NCBI RefSeq assembly: GCF_008065115.1
Contig: NZ_CP042913.1
Location: forward strand, 71,211 to 135,210
Direction of reading: 5' to 3'
DNA length: 64,000 nt
Source: Bythopirellula goksoeyrii
GTDB taxonomy: Bacteria > Planctomycetota > Planctomycetia > Pirellulales > Lacipirellulaceae
The notes beneath the pieces are model-generated. The model had not been told where the DNA came from. It searched no databases and was given only the letters and a program-made list of their open reading frames with translations. Shown here piece after piece: positions 24,710-35,907 of this stretch. The first letter of the stretch is position 1. Every line of letters starts with the position of its first letter. The translations under genes and the position numbers were made by a program.

Positions 24710-26542
24710 CTACCTCACAGGTGCTTTCCCCTCAAAATGCACCATCAACAAAGCAATGTCAGCAGGCGTAATACCACTGATTCGACTTGCTTGGGCAAGA
24801 CTCACCGGTTGCACCTTTTGGAATTTTTCCCGCGCTTCGGCGCGAAGCTGCGTGAGACGGGCATAGTCGAAACTCTGGGGGATACGCTTTTCCGCAAGTC
24901 GCTGCTGCCGGTCGACCTCGACAGTTTGTCGTGCGATATAGCCAGCATACTTTAGGTCATTCATCACTTGCTCGGCGACTTGCTTGCCCAGGCCCGCCAA
25001 TTGGGGCAGCCTTCCTACAATGTCCGACCACGCGATCTCGGGGCGACGCACGATTTGAGCCAGCGGCGTTCCATCGCAACGGGTGTTTTCAATCAACTCC
25101 GTCGCGGCCTCAATTTCGAGACGTTTCTGTTCAAAGTGATCAAACCGGTTGAGATCGACCAATCCTAGCTCATGGGCCAGCGCCGTGAGTCGCCGATCTG
25201 CATTGTCCTGCCGAAGGAGCAGGCGATACTCAGCCCGACTGGTAAACATACGGTAGGGTTCATCGACGCCGCATGTGACCAGATCGTCAATGAGTACGCC
25301 GATGTAGGCCTGATCGCGGTCGAGTACTAAGGGAGGATCACCTCGCAATGCCAGCACTGCATTGGCACCCGCCACGAGCCCTTGGGCAGCGGCTTCTTCG
25401 TAGCCGGTAGTACCGTTGATCTGCCCAGCAAAGTACAGACCCTTAACCAGCTTCGATTCCAGGCTTACGCGTAGCTGATCGGGGGGAGCGTAGTCGTATT
25501 CCACCGCGTAGCCATAGCGCATGATCTCGGCGTGTTCCAAACCCGGTATCAGGCGAAAGATCGCGTCTTGCACATCTCGTGGCAGGCTGGTCGAGACACC
25601 ATTCACATAAACTTCCTGCGTGTTTCGGCCTTCTGGTTCGAGAAACAATTGATGCTGCGACTTGTCGGCAAACCGCACGACCTTGTCTTCGATCGACGGA
25701 CAATAGCGCGGACCGGAAGAATTGATTTGTCCGCTGTACATGGGGGCTCGTTCGAGGTTTGCGCGGATTAAATCATGCACCTGCTCGTTGGTGTAGGTGA
25801 TGAAGCAGGGAAGTTGCTCGACCTCGATGCGGTCATTGAGAAACGAAAACGGTTGTGGCTCATCGTCGCCTGGCTGCAACTCGGTGCGGCTGGTGTCGAT
25901 GGTGCGGCCATTCAGGCGAGGCGGCGTCCCGGTCTTGAATCGCTCGAGGCGAATTCCCAATCGGTCAAGCGCCCCACTAATTCCCCCCGTGGTTCCTTCC
26001 CCCGCGCGACCTCCTGCGGTCTTCGTCTCACCGGTGTGCATTAAGGCTTGGAGGAATGTACCGGTGGTGAGCACGACAGCGCATGCACGATAGACCGCGT
26101 CGCCTCGAACCTGGACGCCGACGATGCGGGGCACCTCGCCACTTTTTTCGGTCAGAAGATCCTCGACCACCTCCTGCCGTAGCGAAAGATTTGGTTGCTC
26201 TTCGCAGAACCGCTTAATTTCGGCTTGATAGAGTTTCTTGTCGGCTTGGGCTCGTGGGCTGTGCATGGCCGGGCCTTTGCGCCGGTTGAGCATGCGGAAC
26301 TGGATGCCTGTCGCATCGATCGCACATCCCATCGCGCCTCCGAGGGCATCGATCTCGCGGACAATCTGCCCCTTGCCCACGCCGCCGATCGCCGGGTTAC
26401 AACTCATTTGACCGACGGTATCGCAGTTGGTGGTGAGAAGAACCGTCTTAGCCCCCATACGTGCAGCGGCCAACGCCGCCTCGGTCCCCGCGTGACCTGC
26501 GCCGACGACAATTACATCGAAATCATAGGTGCATGTTGCCAT
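24710..26542 (-). CDS. mnmG: tRNA uridine-5-carboxymethylaminomethyl modification enzyme, FAD subunit
   Basis: With MnmE, this FAD- and NADH-dependent enzyme installs the cmnm5 group on U34 of certain tRNAs. The 610-residue length is typical. It contains the FAD-binding [17 protein letters not shown], the [20 protein letters not shown] block with the essential Cys, [11 protein letters not shown], and the C-terminal tRNA-binding region. mnmE is not adjacent. Confidence 0.97.
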   Translation of the reverse strand: MATCTYDFDVIVVGAGHAGTEAALAAARMGAKTVLLTTNCDTVGQMSCNPAIGGVGKGQIVREIDALGGAMGCAIDATGIQFRMLNRRKGPAMHSPRAQADKKLYQAEIKRFCEEQPNLSLRQEVVEDLLTEKSGEVPRIVGVQVRGDAVYRACAVVLTTGTFLQALMHTGETKTAGGRAGEGTTGGISGALDRLGIRLERFKTGTPPRLNGRTIDTSRTELQPGDDEPQPFSFLNDRIEVEQLPCFITYTNEQVHDLIRANLERAPMYSGQINSSGPRYCPSIEDKVVRFADKSQHQLFLEPEGRNTQEVYVNGVSTSLPRDVQDAIFRLIPGLEHAEIMRYGYAVEYDYAPPDQLRVSLESKLVKGLYFAGQINGTTGYEEAAAQGLVAGANAVLALRGDPPLVLDRDQAYIGVLIDDLVTCGVDEPYRMFTSRAEYRLLLRQDNADRRLTALAHELGLVDLNRFDHFEQKRLEIEAATELIENTRCDGTPLAQIVRRPEIAWSDIVGRLPQLAGLGKQVAEQVMNDLKYAGYIARQTVEVDRQQRLAEKRIPQSFDYARLTQLRAEAREKFQKVQPVSLAQASRISGITPADIALLMVHFEGKAPVR

Positions 26543-26790
26543 TTCCCTAGCGTACTGGAGTCCCAGGGCGAATGCGAGTCATCCAGGTGAGAGATGCGGG
26601 GAATCATTGGAAATGCTGTTTCCCCAAGGGTCAGGAACGATTTCCTCAACACTCACGAACTCTCGACCCCGCGGTCCCGTAAACGTAGTTGGGCTGCTGG
26701 GCCCGAAGGAGTACAATCCACGCTAGCTAATTGTCCCGCCCACCATCTGCTTTTGGGACATCGGCTAATCCCCAGGAAGAGGAGCCAATC

Positions 26791-27810
26791 ATGAAAAGTA
26801 CCCGCCAACACCACCACTTCGCCGCTCTTGTAATCGAGAGCCTGTTCTTTCTAACTCTTCTGGCAGCATATGCGAACGCCGAGCCGGCACTCTTTGGCAT
26901 TGGCAGCCAGACTCTCGGCGGCCGATTCGTCTGGTCTGATGAGGTAATCTATGACGGCTGGCGGATTCAAAGGCACTCCAGTATTGGGCATTACCGGTTG
27001 ATCGATGCCAATGATCGACGGCGAACTTTTGGCACTTTCGAAAACTGCCTTGCCGAATTGGAGCGAGCCAAGCAAGTCGAGAAACTTCCGGCACTCCCTA
27101 AGGAAGTCGTTGTGTTAGTTCATGGTCTCGGAGCGGCCCGCCAAATGATGGATGGCCTAGCTGAGTATCTTGTGGAAGAGGGCGGTTTCAATGTAGTAAA
27201 TTTTGGCTATCCCTCGACGGTAGGAGATATCGACCAACATGCGAAGTCTCTTACCAGCGTTTTACGACATTTGGACGGCGTGGAGACGGTCAATTTTGTC
27301 GCCCACAGCATGGGCAATATCGTCATCCGTTTGGCGCTGACCGATTTGGCATCGTTGCCTGCCTCAGAGCAGCCAGACTTTACCTACAATCGATTCGTCA
27401 TGATCGCCCCGCCGAATCATGGAGCCTCAATGGCCGACAATTTTTCTGAAAGCAAGATCGCTCAGCTATTCGCCGGCGAGCCGCTGCAACAACTTGCTCC
27501 AGGCAAAGGCTGGCAAACGTTGGAGCAGCGACTCACGACGCCCAGTTTCGAATTCGGCATCATCGCAGGTGGTCACGGTGACGGCGAAGGCTACCTCGCC
27601 GCCATCCCTGGCGACGACGATGGACTCTTATCAGTCGAGACGACTCAACTGGCAGGTGCCAGTGATTTCGTTTTGGCAAAAGGGATCCATCAACTCATGC
27701 CGAAGAATGAACAAGTACGCGAATATACACTGCGATTCTTGCAGCATGGGTACTTCCTACCTTCGGGAACCAAACACCCCATTACGGCGGTGGCTGGAAC
27801 GACTCCCTGA
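26791..27810 (+). CDS. Secreted lipase-like alpha/beta hydrolase
   Basis: Exported hydrolase of 339 residues with a signal peptide (ALVIESLFFLTLLAAYANAE). It has VVVLVHGLGA (oxyanion region), the nucleophile motif AHSMGN with Ser in the position of a lipase G/A-x-S-x-G, PNHGASMAD, and a late His in KGIHQLMP. This pattern resembles EstA/PGAP1-like lipases that act on acyl esters. ATG 26791 follows the GA-rich Shine-Dalgarno aggaagaggag. Its 3' end overlaps 54 bp with the convergent lipase-like gene. Confidence 0.87.
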   Translation: MKSTRQHHHFAALVIESLFFLTLLAAYANAEPALFGIGSQTLGGRFVWSDEVIYDGWRIQRHSSIGHYRLIDANDRRRTFGTFENCLAELERAKQVEKLPALPKEVVVLVHGLGAARQMMDGLAEYLVEEGGFNVVNFGYPSTVGDIDQHAKSLTSVLRHLDGVETVNFVAHSMGNIVIRLALTDLASLPASEQPDFTYNRFVMIAPPNHGASMADNFSESKIAQLFAGEPLQQLAPGKGWQTLEQRLTTPSFEFGIIAGGHGDGEGYLAAIPGDDDGLLSVETTQLAGASDFVLAKGIHQLMPKNEQVREYTLRFLQHGYFLPSGTKHPITAVAGTTP

Positions 27811-29028
27811 TCTCGAAGTCTTTGAGCTTGCCACACGGTTGGAGGGAGCTTGCTTCTCCTCAGCCACTTCCTCGGTGTCTGCAGCGGACTGGGCTTCGAT
27901 GGCCAAGTCATCTATAGCAGGCAGCGGCTCTTCCTCTTTCGCCGTTTCTTTAGACGCATTGGCCAACTCGGTAGCCACATTTACCTTAGCGATCATTGGC
28001 TTGCTTCCGCCAAAAGCGATGCAGCAGAGAGCTGAAACAAAGCGGTTATTCTTCAAGTGAGCTGACAGATAATGCGATTTTTTATTCTCAGGGTAGGTAT
28101 TCATCTGACAGAGCTTATGACGATACTCACCCAGGCAACGTGCTGGCATTCCTATGAAGCCTAGGGCCTGGCGACCATGCCATGAAGTGTCGGGCCATTT
28201 CTTGAGTGTCTTGTCGTGACAGTTGAACGTGGAGAATATTTTTTCCGCTGCAACAAATGCCTGACCGTATCGGTGTCCTGGCAATAGCATGTCGTAGTCA
28301 AACGCACCGGAAATCATCGCTGCACGTAAGTTGTGCCGCTCGACGGGCTCAGCCCCTGCCAGGGTCAAGCCGCGGGTACAGCCGCCGCCCATCAAGTGCA
28401 GTGCCACTGAGCAGCTGATCGCACCATAACTATGGCCCGAAAGAGTTACGCGTTGAGTGAGGCTCATTTGATCAACGAGCTTTGCCAAGTAGTATCCTTG
28501 ATATTCGGAATATACATACTTGATCCGAAGATTCTTTTGAACCATCTCTCGGAACCGCAACCCCTTCATTTTATACACACGTTGCGCAGGCCATGACCAG
28601 CAGACTAGCCGTTTGCAACCGGGGCAACATCTCATTTTGTCGTACAGATCCCAAAACCCTTTCATCGCACCTTTGTGCTTTAGAGTATTGCCATGCAGAT
28701 AGAACATGGTAGGCATCGATGCCTCTTGAGCCAGGAACGACTCACGGGATTCCTTCACGAAGCAACCTCGACAACGGTCGTACCGCTGATAGGTGATGCA
28801 CTCGAATCCTCGGTCGAGGTTCGAACACTTGGGGACATGGCGGGTGTTGATTACCCACAATTCAGGGGCCGAATTGCAACAATTCAGACAGCTGTTGCAC
28901 ATGCTGCATTCGTCGCATTGGACTTGGGCCGAGGCAAACGCGGCCATGGCAACACAGGACAGCAAAGCGACCGTAGCAAGTCGCAGGAACTTGCTAAAAC
29001 TAAAATCGTGGGGGAAAGTGGTGTTCAT
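27757..29028 (-). CDS. Cys-rich secreted alpha/beta hydrolase
   Basis: Exported protein of 423 residues. A signal peptide (LATVALLSCVAMAAFASAQ) leads into a Cys cluster (CDECSMCNSCLNCC) and then a hydrolase domain with FYLHGNT and the nucleophile motif LSGHSYGAIS. More Cys pairs (CCPGCKR, CRGCF) fall within the domain. The C-terminal about 70 residues are Glu- then Ser/Arg-rich and probably disordered. ATG 29028 is preferred to a start at 29097, because the signal peptide follows it. The tail overlaps the end of the convergent lipase gene. The enzyme type is inferred from GHSYG; the catalytic acid and His were not pinned. Confidence 0.78.
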   Translation of the reverse strand: MNTTFPHDFSFSKFLRLATVALLSCVAMAAFASAQVQCDECSMCNSCLNCCNSAPELWVINTRHVPKCSNLDRGFECITYQRYDRCRGCFVKESRESFLAQEASMPTMFYLHGNTLKHKGAMKGFWDLYDKMRCCPGCKRLVCWSWPAQRVYKMKGLRFREMVQKNLRIKYVYSEYQGYYLAKLVDQMSLTQRVTLSGHSYGAISCSVALHLMGGGCTRGLTLAGAEPVERHNLRAAMISGAFDYDMLLPGHRYGQAFVAAEKIFSTFNCHDKTLKKWPDTSWHGRQALGFIGMPARCLGEYRHKLCQMNTYPENKKSHYLSAHLKNNRFVSALCCIAFGGSKPMIAKVNVATELANASKETAKEEEPLPAIDDLAIEAQSAADTEEVAEEKQAPSNRVASSKTSRSGSRSSHRRNGVFGSRR

Positions 29029-29483
29029 TTCAGTGCCTTCTTCGAACTGGGATTTGAAAGACTGACTACCGCAGGACTGCTTGACCTTGCCCGTCACGGG
29101 GGCAATTTAGGTTGGGCAAAATCTGCGGGTCTGGAAAACAATACAACGCGTTGCGTAAATGCAACGTGCTCCAGAGCGAAGATGTGGCAGAAAATCATCA
29201 CCTGCCGCCGCTACAACCGTTACCATTGAGAAAATGAGAATATTTCGGCGGAATGAAAGTAACGGCTTCTTCTAGAACCTAAATTCTTGCCCAGTAGAGA
29301 GAGGGGGGCAGACCAGAATATTCCTTGCAACCTCGTTTCCTGCAATTCATTCCTGCGAAATGGGTATCTTCCTGGCCAGCTTGGGCCGAGATTGGATAGA
29401 ATATGGGTAAGATTCCGCACCCTGAAAGCGACTGACTCATCAGTAGGCGAACGCTTTTATCGGTTAACTGGAGGAAATCCTCA
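29029..29483. other. Divergent promoter region
   Basis: About 455 bp between two divergently transcribed genes. No ORF, hairpin or operator stands out. An aGGAGGaaa Shine-Dalgarno precedes the plus-strand gene at 29484. Confidence 0.5.
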
Positions 29484-30614
29484 ATGAAGTTACAATGTGT
29501 TCTCTTCGGTACACTGGTGCTGTTGGCAGTTCCGCTTGTCGCGGCGGCTCGGGCTCCGGCTGAACTTGGGCAATACGAAAGTCTGATTCCGCGTCATTTG
29601 TTGAGCATTGTGCACGCCCCAGAAGTTCACCAGGAACTGGGATTGTCCGATGTCCAAGTCACCGATTTAGAGAAACTCTTCTCGGAAATCGACAGTCGCT
29701 GGTTTGCCGCGAGGATCCTGCCGTGGCAGCAACAATCTGCAATTGTTGCTGAACTAGAAGGCCGCATCTGGGATTGGTTTAGCACCAATACCAGGCCTGA
29801 CCAACAGGAGCGGCTCCAGCAACTTGAATACTACTCCCAAGCCGGACGGATGCTCTTAAGAGTTGATCTTGCCAAGCAGATCGGTTTGCAACCCGCCGAA
29901 CAGGAAAGTCTCGCCAAGTTAGCGAGTGATGTCCAAGTTGCCGAACAGAAACTGCAAAACACCCAATACGGCGACCCTGAGATCCCCGCATATCAATCCG
30001 AATTGCTAAAAGCTACGGAAGCAGAGCGAGAAGGTCTGACCAAGTACCTCACCCCCTCCCAACAAGAGCAACTCAGCGAAATTCTCGGCGATGCATTCGA
30101 TACGACGAAACTCAAACGCATTTATCCGATGGCTCCCGAATTCGTCGATGTCAAACATTGGCTCAATTCAGAACCACTGAAGATGGCCGAACTGCGAGGC
30201 AAAGTCGTATTGGTTCATTTTTACGCCTTTCAATGCCACAATTGTCATGCCAATTTTGACATCTATCGACGTTGGCACAAAGATTTGGCCGACAAGGGCG
30301 TAGTAGTGGTTGGTATTCAGACCCCCGAAACAAGTTCCGAACGTGATCCACTTGCGGTTAGATCTGCTGCACAAGATCAAGAACTCGAATTCCCGATCTT
30401 GATCGACTTGGAGTCCAAAAACTGGAAAGCTTGGGGTAACACGATGTGGCCAACCGTCTATGTCGTGGACAAGAACGGCTACATTCGCCACTGGTGGCAA
30501 GGTGAGTTGAACTGGAAGGGTGCAACCAGCGACAAAGTCATCGAGGACCTGGTCGACAACCTGCTTGTCGAAGGCGAGCAGCGTGCCACTTCCAATATCA
30601 CCAGTTCTAAGTAG
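29484..30614 (+). CDS. Secreted thioredoxin-fold (redoxin) protein
   Basis: Exported protein of 376 residues with a signal peptide (VLFGTLVLLAVPLVAAARA). A helical, Gln- and Leu-rich N-terminal region of about 200 residues reads like a heat-resistant/Spy-type helical segment. A C-terminal redoxin domain follows: LRGKVVLVHFYAFQCHNCHA with the CxxC active site CHNC, GVVVVGIQTPE, and the cis-Pro MWPTVYVVD. Probably an extracytoplasmic thiol-disulfide oxidoreductase. This is interesting beside several Cys-rich secreted proteins in the window, one of them encoded immediately upstream in divergent orientation. Confidence 0.85.
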   Translation: MKLQCVLFGTLVLLAVPLVAAARAPAELGQYESLIPRHLLSIVHAPEVHQELGLSDVQVTDLEKLFSEIDSRWFAARILPWQQQSAIVAELEGRIWDWFSTNTRPDQQERLQQLEYYSQAGRMLLRVDLAKQIGLQPAEQESLAKLASDVQVAEQKLQNTQYGDPEIPAYQSELLKATEAEREGLTKYLTPSQQEQLSEILGDAFDTTKLKRIYPMAPEFVDVKHWLNSEPLKMAELRGKVVLVHFYAFQCHNCHANFDIYRRWHKDLADKGVVVVGIQTPETSSERDPLAVRSAAQDQELEFPILIDLESKNWKAWGNTMWPTVYVVDKNGYIRHWWQGELNWKGATSDKVIEDLVDNLLVEGEQRATSNITSSK

Positions 30615-30645
30615 GCAGATTGGGCCCTCAAAACATCCGCCCTAT

Positions 30646-32031
30646 TCAACATGCGATCGAGTTGACCGATAACCCGCCCTGCGATGTTTCCTTGTACTTT
30701 GAAAGCATGTCTGCGCCTGTCTGACGCATGATTTCGATGACATGGTCTAGAGATACACGGTGCTGACCGTCTTCGCGCAATGCCAATCGTGCCGCATGAA
30801 TCGCGTGGGAAGCAGCCATCGCATTGCGTTCAATACAAGGAATCTGCACAAGGCCACCGACGGGATCGCAAGTAAGTCCCAAGTGATGCTCCATGGCGAT
30901 CTCGGCCGCCTGCTCCACCTGAGCCGGGCTGCCACCAAGCACCTCCGCCAAAGCACCTGCCGCCATCGAACAAGCAGCCCCCACCTCACCCTGGCAACCT
31001 ACCTCTGCGCCTGAGATTGAGGCGTTCTGCTTGTAGAGAATCCCGATCGCTCCAGCCGTTAACAGGAAACGTCGAACAGATTCTTGATCGGCCCCCTGAC
31101 AAAAACGATGGAAATAGTGCAACACAGCCGGGATGATTCCGGCAGCCCCATTGGTGGGAGCGGTAACGACGCGACCGCCACAAGCATTTTCCTCACTCAC
31201 GGCCAAGGCAAACACATCCACCCAATCGATAGGAGACAGGGGATCACCGTTCGAAGCAAGTGGAGCTGACTGCAATTTCTGATAGAGTTGTGGCGCTCGC
31301 CGACGCACCCTCAGGGGACCTGGCAAATAGCTCGTCTGTTGGTCTTGCTTTCGGCAACCCCGCACAACACATTGCTGCATGACCATCCAGATTTCATCCA
31401 ATCGCGTCTCGAGTTCATCAGGACTGCGGAAGGATCTCTCATTCTCTCTCGCTATTTCGCTTATCCGCAAACCTGATTCACTGGCAAACGAAAGCAGCTC
31501 TGCTGCCGATTGATAAGGGAAGGCCAGCGGACGGCGCAGCTCGGTTTGCTTCAAGGGCTGGCCATCGCCATCGACAACAAATCCGCCACCAACCGAGTAG
31601 TAAACTCGCTGCAGCAACTCGGAGCCAGCGCTGTCAAAAGCTGAGAAGCGTATCCCGTTACTGTGTAAGGGGAGTTGCTCATTCGTCAAGTACTCAAGAT
31701 GCTCCTGCTGAGAAAAAGGAATCTTGTGGCCAAGCACTGCCAACTCTCCCGTCGATTCCACCTCGACGAGAAATGACTCCATTTTCTCCGGTTCCACCGT
31801 TTCGGGAGTCTCGCCGGCGAGCCCCTGCAGGATGGCCCGGTTCGTCCCGTGTCCCAGGCCAGTCAGTGCTAGTGATCCGTACAAGGCGACTTCAATTTTG
31901 TGAGCTTTTGCCAATACCCCAAAGTCCTGCATTTGCTCGGCAAAGAACCGCGCTGCGCGCATCGGCCCAACGCAGTGAGAACTCGAGGGTCCAATGCCAA
32001 TGGTGAACAAATCGAGAACGCTGGTAGCCAC
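30646..32031 (-). CDS. sdaA: L-serine ammonia-lyase, single-chain iron-sulfur type
   Basis: Deaminates L-serine to pyruvate and ammonia. The 461-residue product starts at a GTG giving [20 protein letters not shown], the diagnostic N-terminus of the beta domain. The alpha domain carries [37 protein letters not shown] and [20 protein letters not shown], supplying the Cys ligands of the 4Fe-4S cluster. An upstream TTG (32076) would add 15 residues before the conserved start and is unlikely. Serine synthesis genes serA/serC lie elsewhere in the window. Confidence 0.95.
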   Translation of the reverse strand: MATSVLDLFTIGIGPSSSHCVGPMRAARFFAEQMQDFGVLAKAHKIEVALYGSLALTGLGHGTNRAILQGLAGETPETVEPEKMESFLVEVESTGELAVLGHKIPFSQQEHLEYLTNEQLPLHSNGIRFSAFDSAGSELLQRVYYSVGGGFVVDGDGQPLKQTELRRPLAFPYQSAAELLSFASESGLRISEIARENERSFRSPDELETRLDEIWMVMQQCVVRGCRKQDQQTSYLPGPLRVRRRAPQLYQKLQSAPLASNGDPLSPIDWVDVFALAVSEENACGGRVVTAPTNGAAGIIPAVLHYFHRFCQGADQESVRRFLLTAGAIGILYKQNASISGAEVGCQGEVGAACSMAAGALAEVLGGSPAQVEQAAEIAMEHHLGLTCDPVGGLVQIPCIERNAMAASHAIHAARLALREDGQHRVSLDHVIEIMRQTGADMLSKYKETSQGGLSVNSIAC

Positions 32032-32119
32032 GATACGAGCCCTACAATGAAAAGCTAGAATTGGGAACGAAACCAATGCATTCTATGCCTGTCACCGAAA
32101 ACAGGCACCGTGGAAACCC

Positions 32120-33103
32120 CTAGACCCATTTGCCAGAACTTGCACTGGCCCTAATCGCCTCGATGACACGCATATTCGCCACTGCATCGCTCAAGGGAGT
32201 CGGCACTGGGGTATCGTTCAGAATTGCCGATGAAAACAAGTCACATTGGACAGTGTATTGGTCACAAACGTCGAGCACGACCTCATTTGTTGCACCCTCT
32301 TTCTCGTGCCATATTCTGCAGGGTAGATCCGGCGGAGCATTGAATGGAATCTCGATCTCGATGCGTCCCTCGGTACCGAAAACATTTACACGCTGGTAAG
32401 GGACCATCTGGGTCGAGCAAACGAACGATGCCTGTCCTGTTCCAAAATCCAGAATGGCAGAAGCTAGCCGGTCCGTGCCAAAATTCGGATCGTTTTCTAC
32501 TAGACCACAAACCTTTTTCGGTTCGGTGTCGAAGAGAAATCTCGCAAGCGAAATGCAGTAACAACCGATGTCCATCAACCCTCCGCCGCCGATCTCCGCG
32601 ACGTTGCGCACATTCTTGGGGTCCACGTTGTAGTAGGAAAACGCCACTTGGATGGCTCGCAAAGCGCCGATCTCCTCATCCTCGACAAGTCGCTTCGCAG
32701 CTTGCCATTGGGGATGGTGGCGATACATGAAGGCTTCCATCACCTTGAGTTCAGGATGCCGGGAAGCCGTAGCGAGCAATTTCTCCCCTTCAGCCGCCGA
32801 TAGTCCGATGGGTTTTTCACATAGCACGTGCTTCCCCGCGTCGAGGGCACGGATGGACCACGGTACATGCAGATGATTTGGCAGGGGATTGTAGACGGCG
32901 TCGATATCCGGATCGGCCAGCAAGGCCTCGTAGCTGCCGTAGGCCCGGGGAACTCCCAATTTCGTGGCTGCTTCGTCGGCAGTAGCTTGATTCCGCGATG
33001 CAATCGCCAGCACCTCGCACAAATCGCTTTGCTGCATGGCTGGAATCACTTTTTGGGTGCCAATCTTGGCGGTACTCAGTATTCCCCAGCGGACAAGTTG
33101 CAT
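32120..33103 (-). CDS. Gfo/Idh/MocA family oxidoreductase
   Basis: NAD(P)-dependent dehydrogenase of 327 residues, cytoplasmic (no signal). The Rossmann start is RWGILSTAKIG. The conserved HVLCEKPIGLSAAEGEKL carries the EKP motif with the catalytic-site Lys, and GGGLMDIGCYCISLARFL matches the sugar dehydrogenase subgroup close to glucose-fructose oxidoreductase/dihydrodiol dehydrogenase. The substrate is unknown. Confidence 0.9.
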   Translation of the reverse strand: MQLVRWGILSTAKIGTQKVIPAMQQSDLCEVLAIASRNQATADEAATKLGVPRAYGSYEALLADPDIDAVYNPLPNHLHVPWSIRALDAGKHVLCEKPIGLSAAEGEKLLATASRHPELKVMEAFMYRHHPQWQAAKRLVEDEEIGALRAIQVAFSYYNVDPKNVRNVAEIGGGGLMDIGCYCISLARFLFDTEPKKVCGLVENDPNFGTDRLASAILDFGTGQASFVCSTQMVPYQRVNVFGTEGRIEIEIPFNAPPDLPCRIWHEKEGATNEVVLDVCDQYTVQCDLFSSAILNDTPVPTPLSDAVANMRVIEAIRASASSGKWV

Positions 33104-33183
33104 AGGTCCCTCGATGCTTGAAAAAGGAGATGAAAATTGTCACCCAATTGTATATGCTGAAAGCCTGAATCCTACCGTCATTG

Positions 33184-33217
33184 AGGAAGAAATAGAACGT
33201 AGATGAACTCGGATCAA
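33184..33217 (+). repeat. Half copy of family A repeat supplying a start codon
   Basis: The string gaagaaatagaacgtagatg, continuing aactcggatcaa, matches the left arm at 12923. No inverted partner is found nearby. The ATG of trhO (33203) lies inside it, so the first codons (MNSDQA) are repeat-derived. Confidence 0.6.
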
Positions 33218-34117
33218 GCAGAATTTTGCGGAGGTACTCCACAATCGCAGTTTCTCAATGTGGCTGCCTACAAGTTTGTCCCGCTTACGGATTTATTCGA
33301 GCGACGGGAGCAATTGCGGGAGCTGGCGCGCAGACTTGGCCTAAAAGGGACAATTCTGCTCAGCCCGGAAGGGATCAACCTCTTCGTAGCAGGGCTGTCA
33401 GCCGACGTTCGGCAGTTGCTCGACACCCTAACGAGCGACAAGGAAATCGGTTCGCTCGAAGTAAAAGAAAGCACCAGCGACACACAACCGTTCAGCCGGA
33501 TGTTGGTGAAGGTCAAGAAAGAGATCATTGCCTTCGGCATGCCGGATATTGATCCCGTGAATGCTCCGGCCAAAAAGATATCACCGACCGAACTCAAGTC
33601 TTGGCTCGACGAGGGCAAACCATGCCTGCTTCTTGATGTGCGGAATGATTACGAAGTCGGACTCGGTACGTTTGAGAATGCCAAGCCAATCGGCGTTGAC
33701 CACTTTCGGAACTTCCCCACCGCTGTGGAGAAATTGCCACCCGAAACGAAAGCCCAGCCGATCGTCATGTTCTGTACGGGTGGCATCCGCTGCGAAAAGG
33801 CGGGACCTTTCATGCAGCAGGCCGGCTTCCGTGAAGTGTACCAGCTATCCGGCGGAATCCTCAAATATTTCGAAGAATGTGGCAACGAACACTACAACGG
33901 TGAATGCTTCGTCTTCGACAAACGCGTGGCCCTAGACGCCAATCTCCAGGAGACGGACACTGAGATGTGCTTCGTATGTCAGGAACTGCTCTCAAAGGAA
34001 GATCAGCAGTCGCCCGACTACATCATCGGCGAGCAATGCCCATATTGCTGCAAGAAGTCGGTTGATCTAGCAACTCCGAGGGAGCCCAGCGACAGAGGTA
34101 TTGGACATTCTAATTGA
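33203..34117 (+). CDS. trhO: tRNA uridine hydroxylase (rhodanese-type, UPF0176)
   Basis: Oxygen-dependent U34 hydroxylation of tRNA (ho5U formation) is the known role of TrhO. The 304-residue product has the N-terminal acylphosphatase-like part ([27 protein letters not shown]), then a rhodanese domain with [13 protein letters not shown] and the catalytic Cys in [13 protein letters not shown], and a C-terminal Cys-rich zinc-like part ([13 protein letters not shown]). ATG 33203 adds about 17 residues ahead of the conserved start, and lies in a repeat with only a weak Shine-Dalgarno, so translation may begin elsewhere. Confidence 0.93.
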   Translation: MNSDQAEFCGGTPQSQFLNVAAYKFVPLTDLFERREQLRELARRLGLKGTILLSPEGINLFVAGLSADVRQLLDTLTSDKEIGSLEVKESTSDTQPFSRMLVKVKKEIIAFGMPDIDPVNAPAKKISPTELKSWLDEGKPCLLLDVRNDYEVGLGTFENAKPIGVDHFRNFPTAVEKLPPETKAQPIVMFCTGGIRCEKAGPFMQQAGFREVYQLSGGILKYFEECGNEHYNGECFVFDKRVALDANLQETDTEMCFVCQELLSKEDQQSPDYIIGEQCPYCCKKSVDLATPREPSDRGIGHSN

Positions 34118-34266
34118 GAGCCTAGCGTCAGCAGAGTGGTTCTGGACACTCAGCTGACTGCTCTCGACTTTTCGCTTGCCAATATTGCTGCTGCCCCTAT
34201 TGCCGATTTTGATTACACTTGCCGTCTCGGCCCCCAATTCTATCATCCTGACACTCTGGATTTTCG

Positions 34267-35679
34267 ATGAGCAAAGAAATCCCTCCCGTGCCCACACCTA
34301 CCAGCAAATATCTCATAGAGCCCTTACTCTCTGACAAGATGCCAAGCGGCATTCCCTATATCGTGGGCAACGAAATTGCAGAGAGATTTAGCTTTTACGG
34401 GATGAGGGCTATCTTGGCAGTCTTCTTGACCACTCATCTGCTCGATTCCAGTGGCAATCTGGATCCTATGGACGACAACACAGCAAATGTGTGGCAACAT
34501 AATTTTGTGGCTGCCGTCTACTTCTTGCCCTTGATTGGAGCAATTCTCTCCGACTGGCTCCTGGGCAAGTATCGCACAATACTGTGGCTGTCTATGTTTT
34601 ATTGCTTAGGCCATGCGGTTATGGCCCTTGCTGATTACCCGGCCATGACTGGTATTAGTCCCAAAGCAACCATGGCCGTCGCGTTGGGGCTGATTGCTTT
34701 CGGAGCGGGCGGAATAAAACCGTGTGTCTCTGCCCACGTTGGCGATCAATTTGGCGCAAAGAATCAACACCTGCTCTCGAATGTGTACAGTTGGTTCTAC
34801 TTCGCGATCAATTTTGGCTCCACCTTTTCTACGCTACTCACCCCCTGGCTCTTGGTACATTACGGACCTGGAGTCGCTTTTGGAGTGCCAGGCGTCTTGA
34901 TGGCTATCGCAACATTTACGTTTTGGCTAGGTAGGAACAAGTTTGTTCATATTCCGGCAGGTGGCAGAAAGTTTTTCACCGAAACAATCAGCAAGGATGG
35001 TCTGTTGGCCATTGCGAATCTTGCTCCCCTGTATTTAATGCTTGCACCTTTCTGGGCCCTGTTCGACCAAACGCAATCTTCCTGGGTTCACCAGGCACGC
35101 GATCTGAATTGCAACATGCTAGGATATGAAGTCTTGCCCGCTCAGATTCAGGCGGCGAACCCCATCTTGGTAATGCTTTTTATCCCTCTTTTTGCGTATG
35201 TCATTTACCCTGCAATAAACAAGGTTTGGCGATTAACCCCATTAAGGAAAATTGGCTTGGGCCTGCTGCTCACCGGACCTGCTTTCGCCGTTGTTGCCTG
35301 GACTCAAATGCGAATTGATGCGGGAGAGACACCCCATTTGAGCTGGCAGTTGCTCGCTTATGTCTTAATGACGGCTGCCGAGATTATGGTCTCAATTACT
35401 GCGCTAGAATTTTCTTACACCCAAGCACCCAAGAAAATGAAATCCTTTATCATGGGAGTCTATTTCTTGTCGATCACCCTTGGAAATGTTTTTACCTCAG
35501 GCGTCAACTCGTTCATTAAGAGTCAAAGAGACAGTGGAAATGACATTCTAGTTGGTGCGGATTATTTCTGGTTCTTTACCTGGGTCATGATAGTAACTGC
35601 ACTCATCTATGTCGCTTGGTCAAACTTCTATAAAGGAAAAACCTATATCCAGGGGGCAGAAGAGACAACGACCATCTGA
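34267..35679 (+). CDS. POT/PTR2 family proton-coupled oligopeptide transporter
   Basis: Major-facilitator permease importing di- and tripeptides with protons, 470 residues and about 12-14 transmembrane segments. The family fingerprints are [15 protein letters not shown] (ExxERFxYYG) in the first helix, [18 protein letters not shown], and [19 protein letters not shown] (the PTR2 signature). The C-terminal half holds [18 protein letters not shown], where the helix-10 Glu sits. It stands alone, downstream of trhO. Confidence 0.95.
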   Translation: MSKEIPPVPTPTSKYLIEPLLSDKMPSGIPYIVGNEIAERFSFYGMRAILAVFLTTHLLDSSGNLDPMDDNTANVWQHNFVAAVYFLPLIGAILSDWLLGKYRTILWLSMFYCLGHAVMALADYPAMTGISPKATMAVALGLIAFGAGGIKPCVSAHVGDQFGAKNQHLLSNVYSWFYFAINFGSTFSTLLTPWLLVHYGPGVAFGVPGVLMAIATFTFWLGRNKFVHIPAGGRKFFTETISKDGLLAIANLAPLYLMLAPFWALFDQTQSSWVHQARDLNCNMLGYEVLPAQIQAANPILVMLFIPLFAYVIYPAINKVWRLTPLRKIGLGLLLTGPAFAVVAWTQMRIDAGETPHLSWQLLAYVLMTAAEIMVSITALEFSYTQAPKKMKSFIMGVYFLSITLGNVFTSGVNSFIKSQRDSGNDILVGADYFWFFTWVMIVTALIYVAWSNFYKGKTYIQGAEETTTI

Positions 35680-35907
35680 GAGTAGTCTCCCTGTTTAATC
35701 TATGCGCATGAAGTGGATGCTTGATGGTCACCCTTTCTGTGGTTTTTCCAGTGAGCTGACTCGAGAACTGATACCGGAGCACTCTGCTCAAACATACAAC
35801 TCGAATCTGTTGAGCCCTATTTGCAAGCCAACTCCGCACCTTAGTATACAGAGGCGCACCACCGATTTCCCCATACTTGGAAGACGTTATGGATAACCTG
35901 TCCTCTG
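35680..35907. other. Gene-poor stretch before the carbonic anhydrase relic
   Basis: No intact gene, hairpin or repeat is visible. It may belong to the same decayed gene as the relic that follows, but no motif was recognised. Confidence 0.4.
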
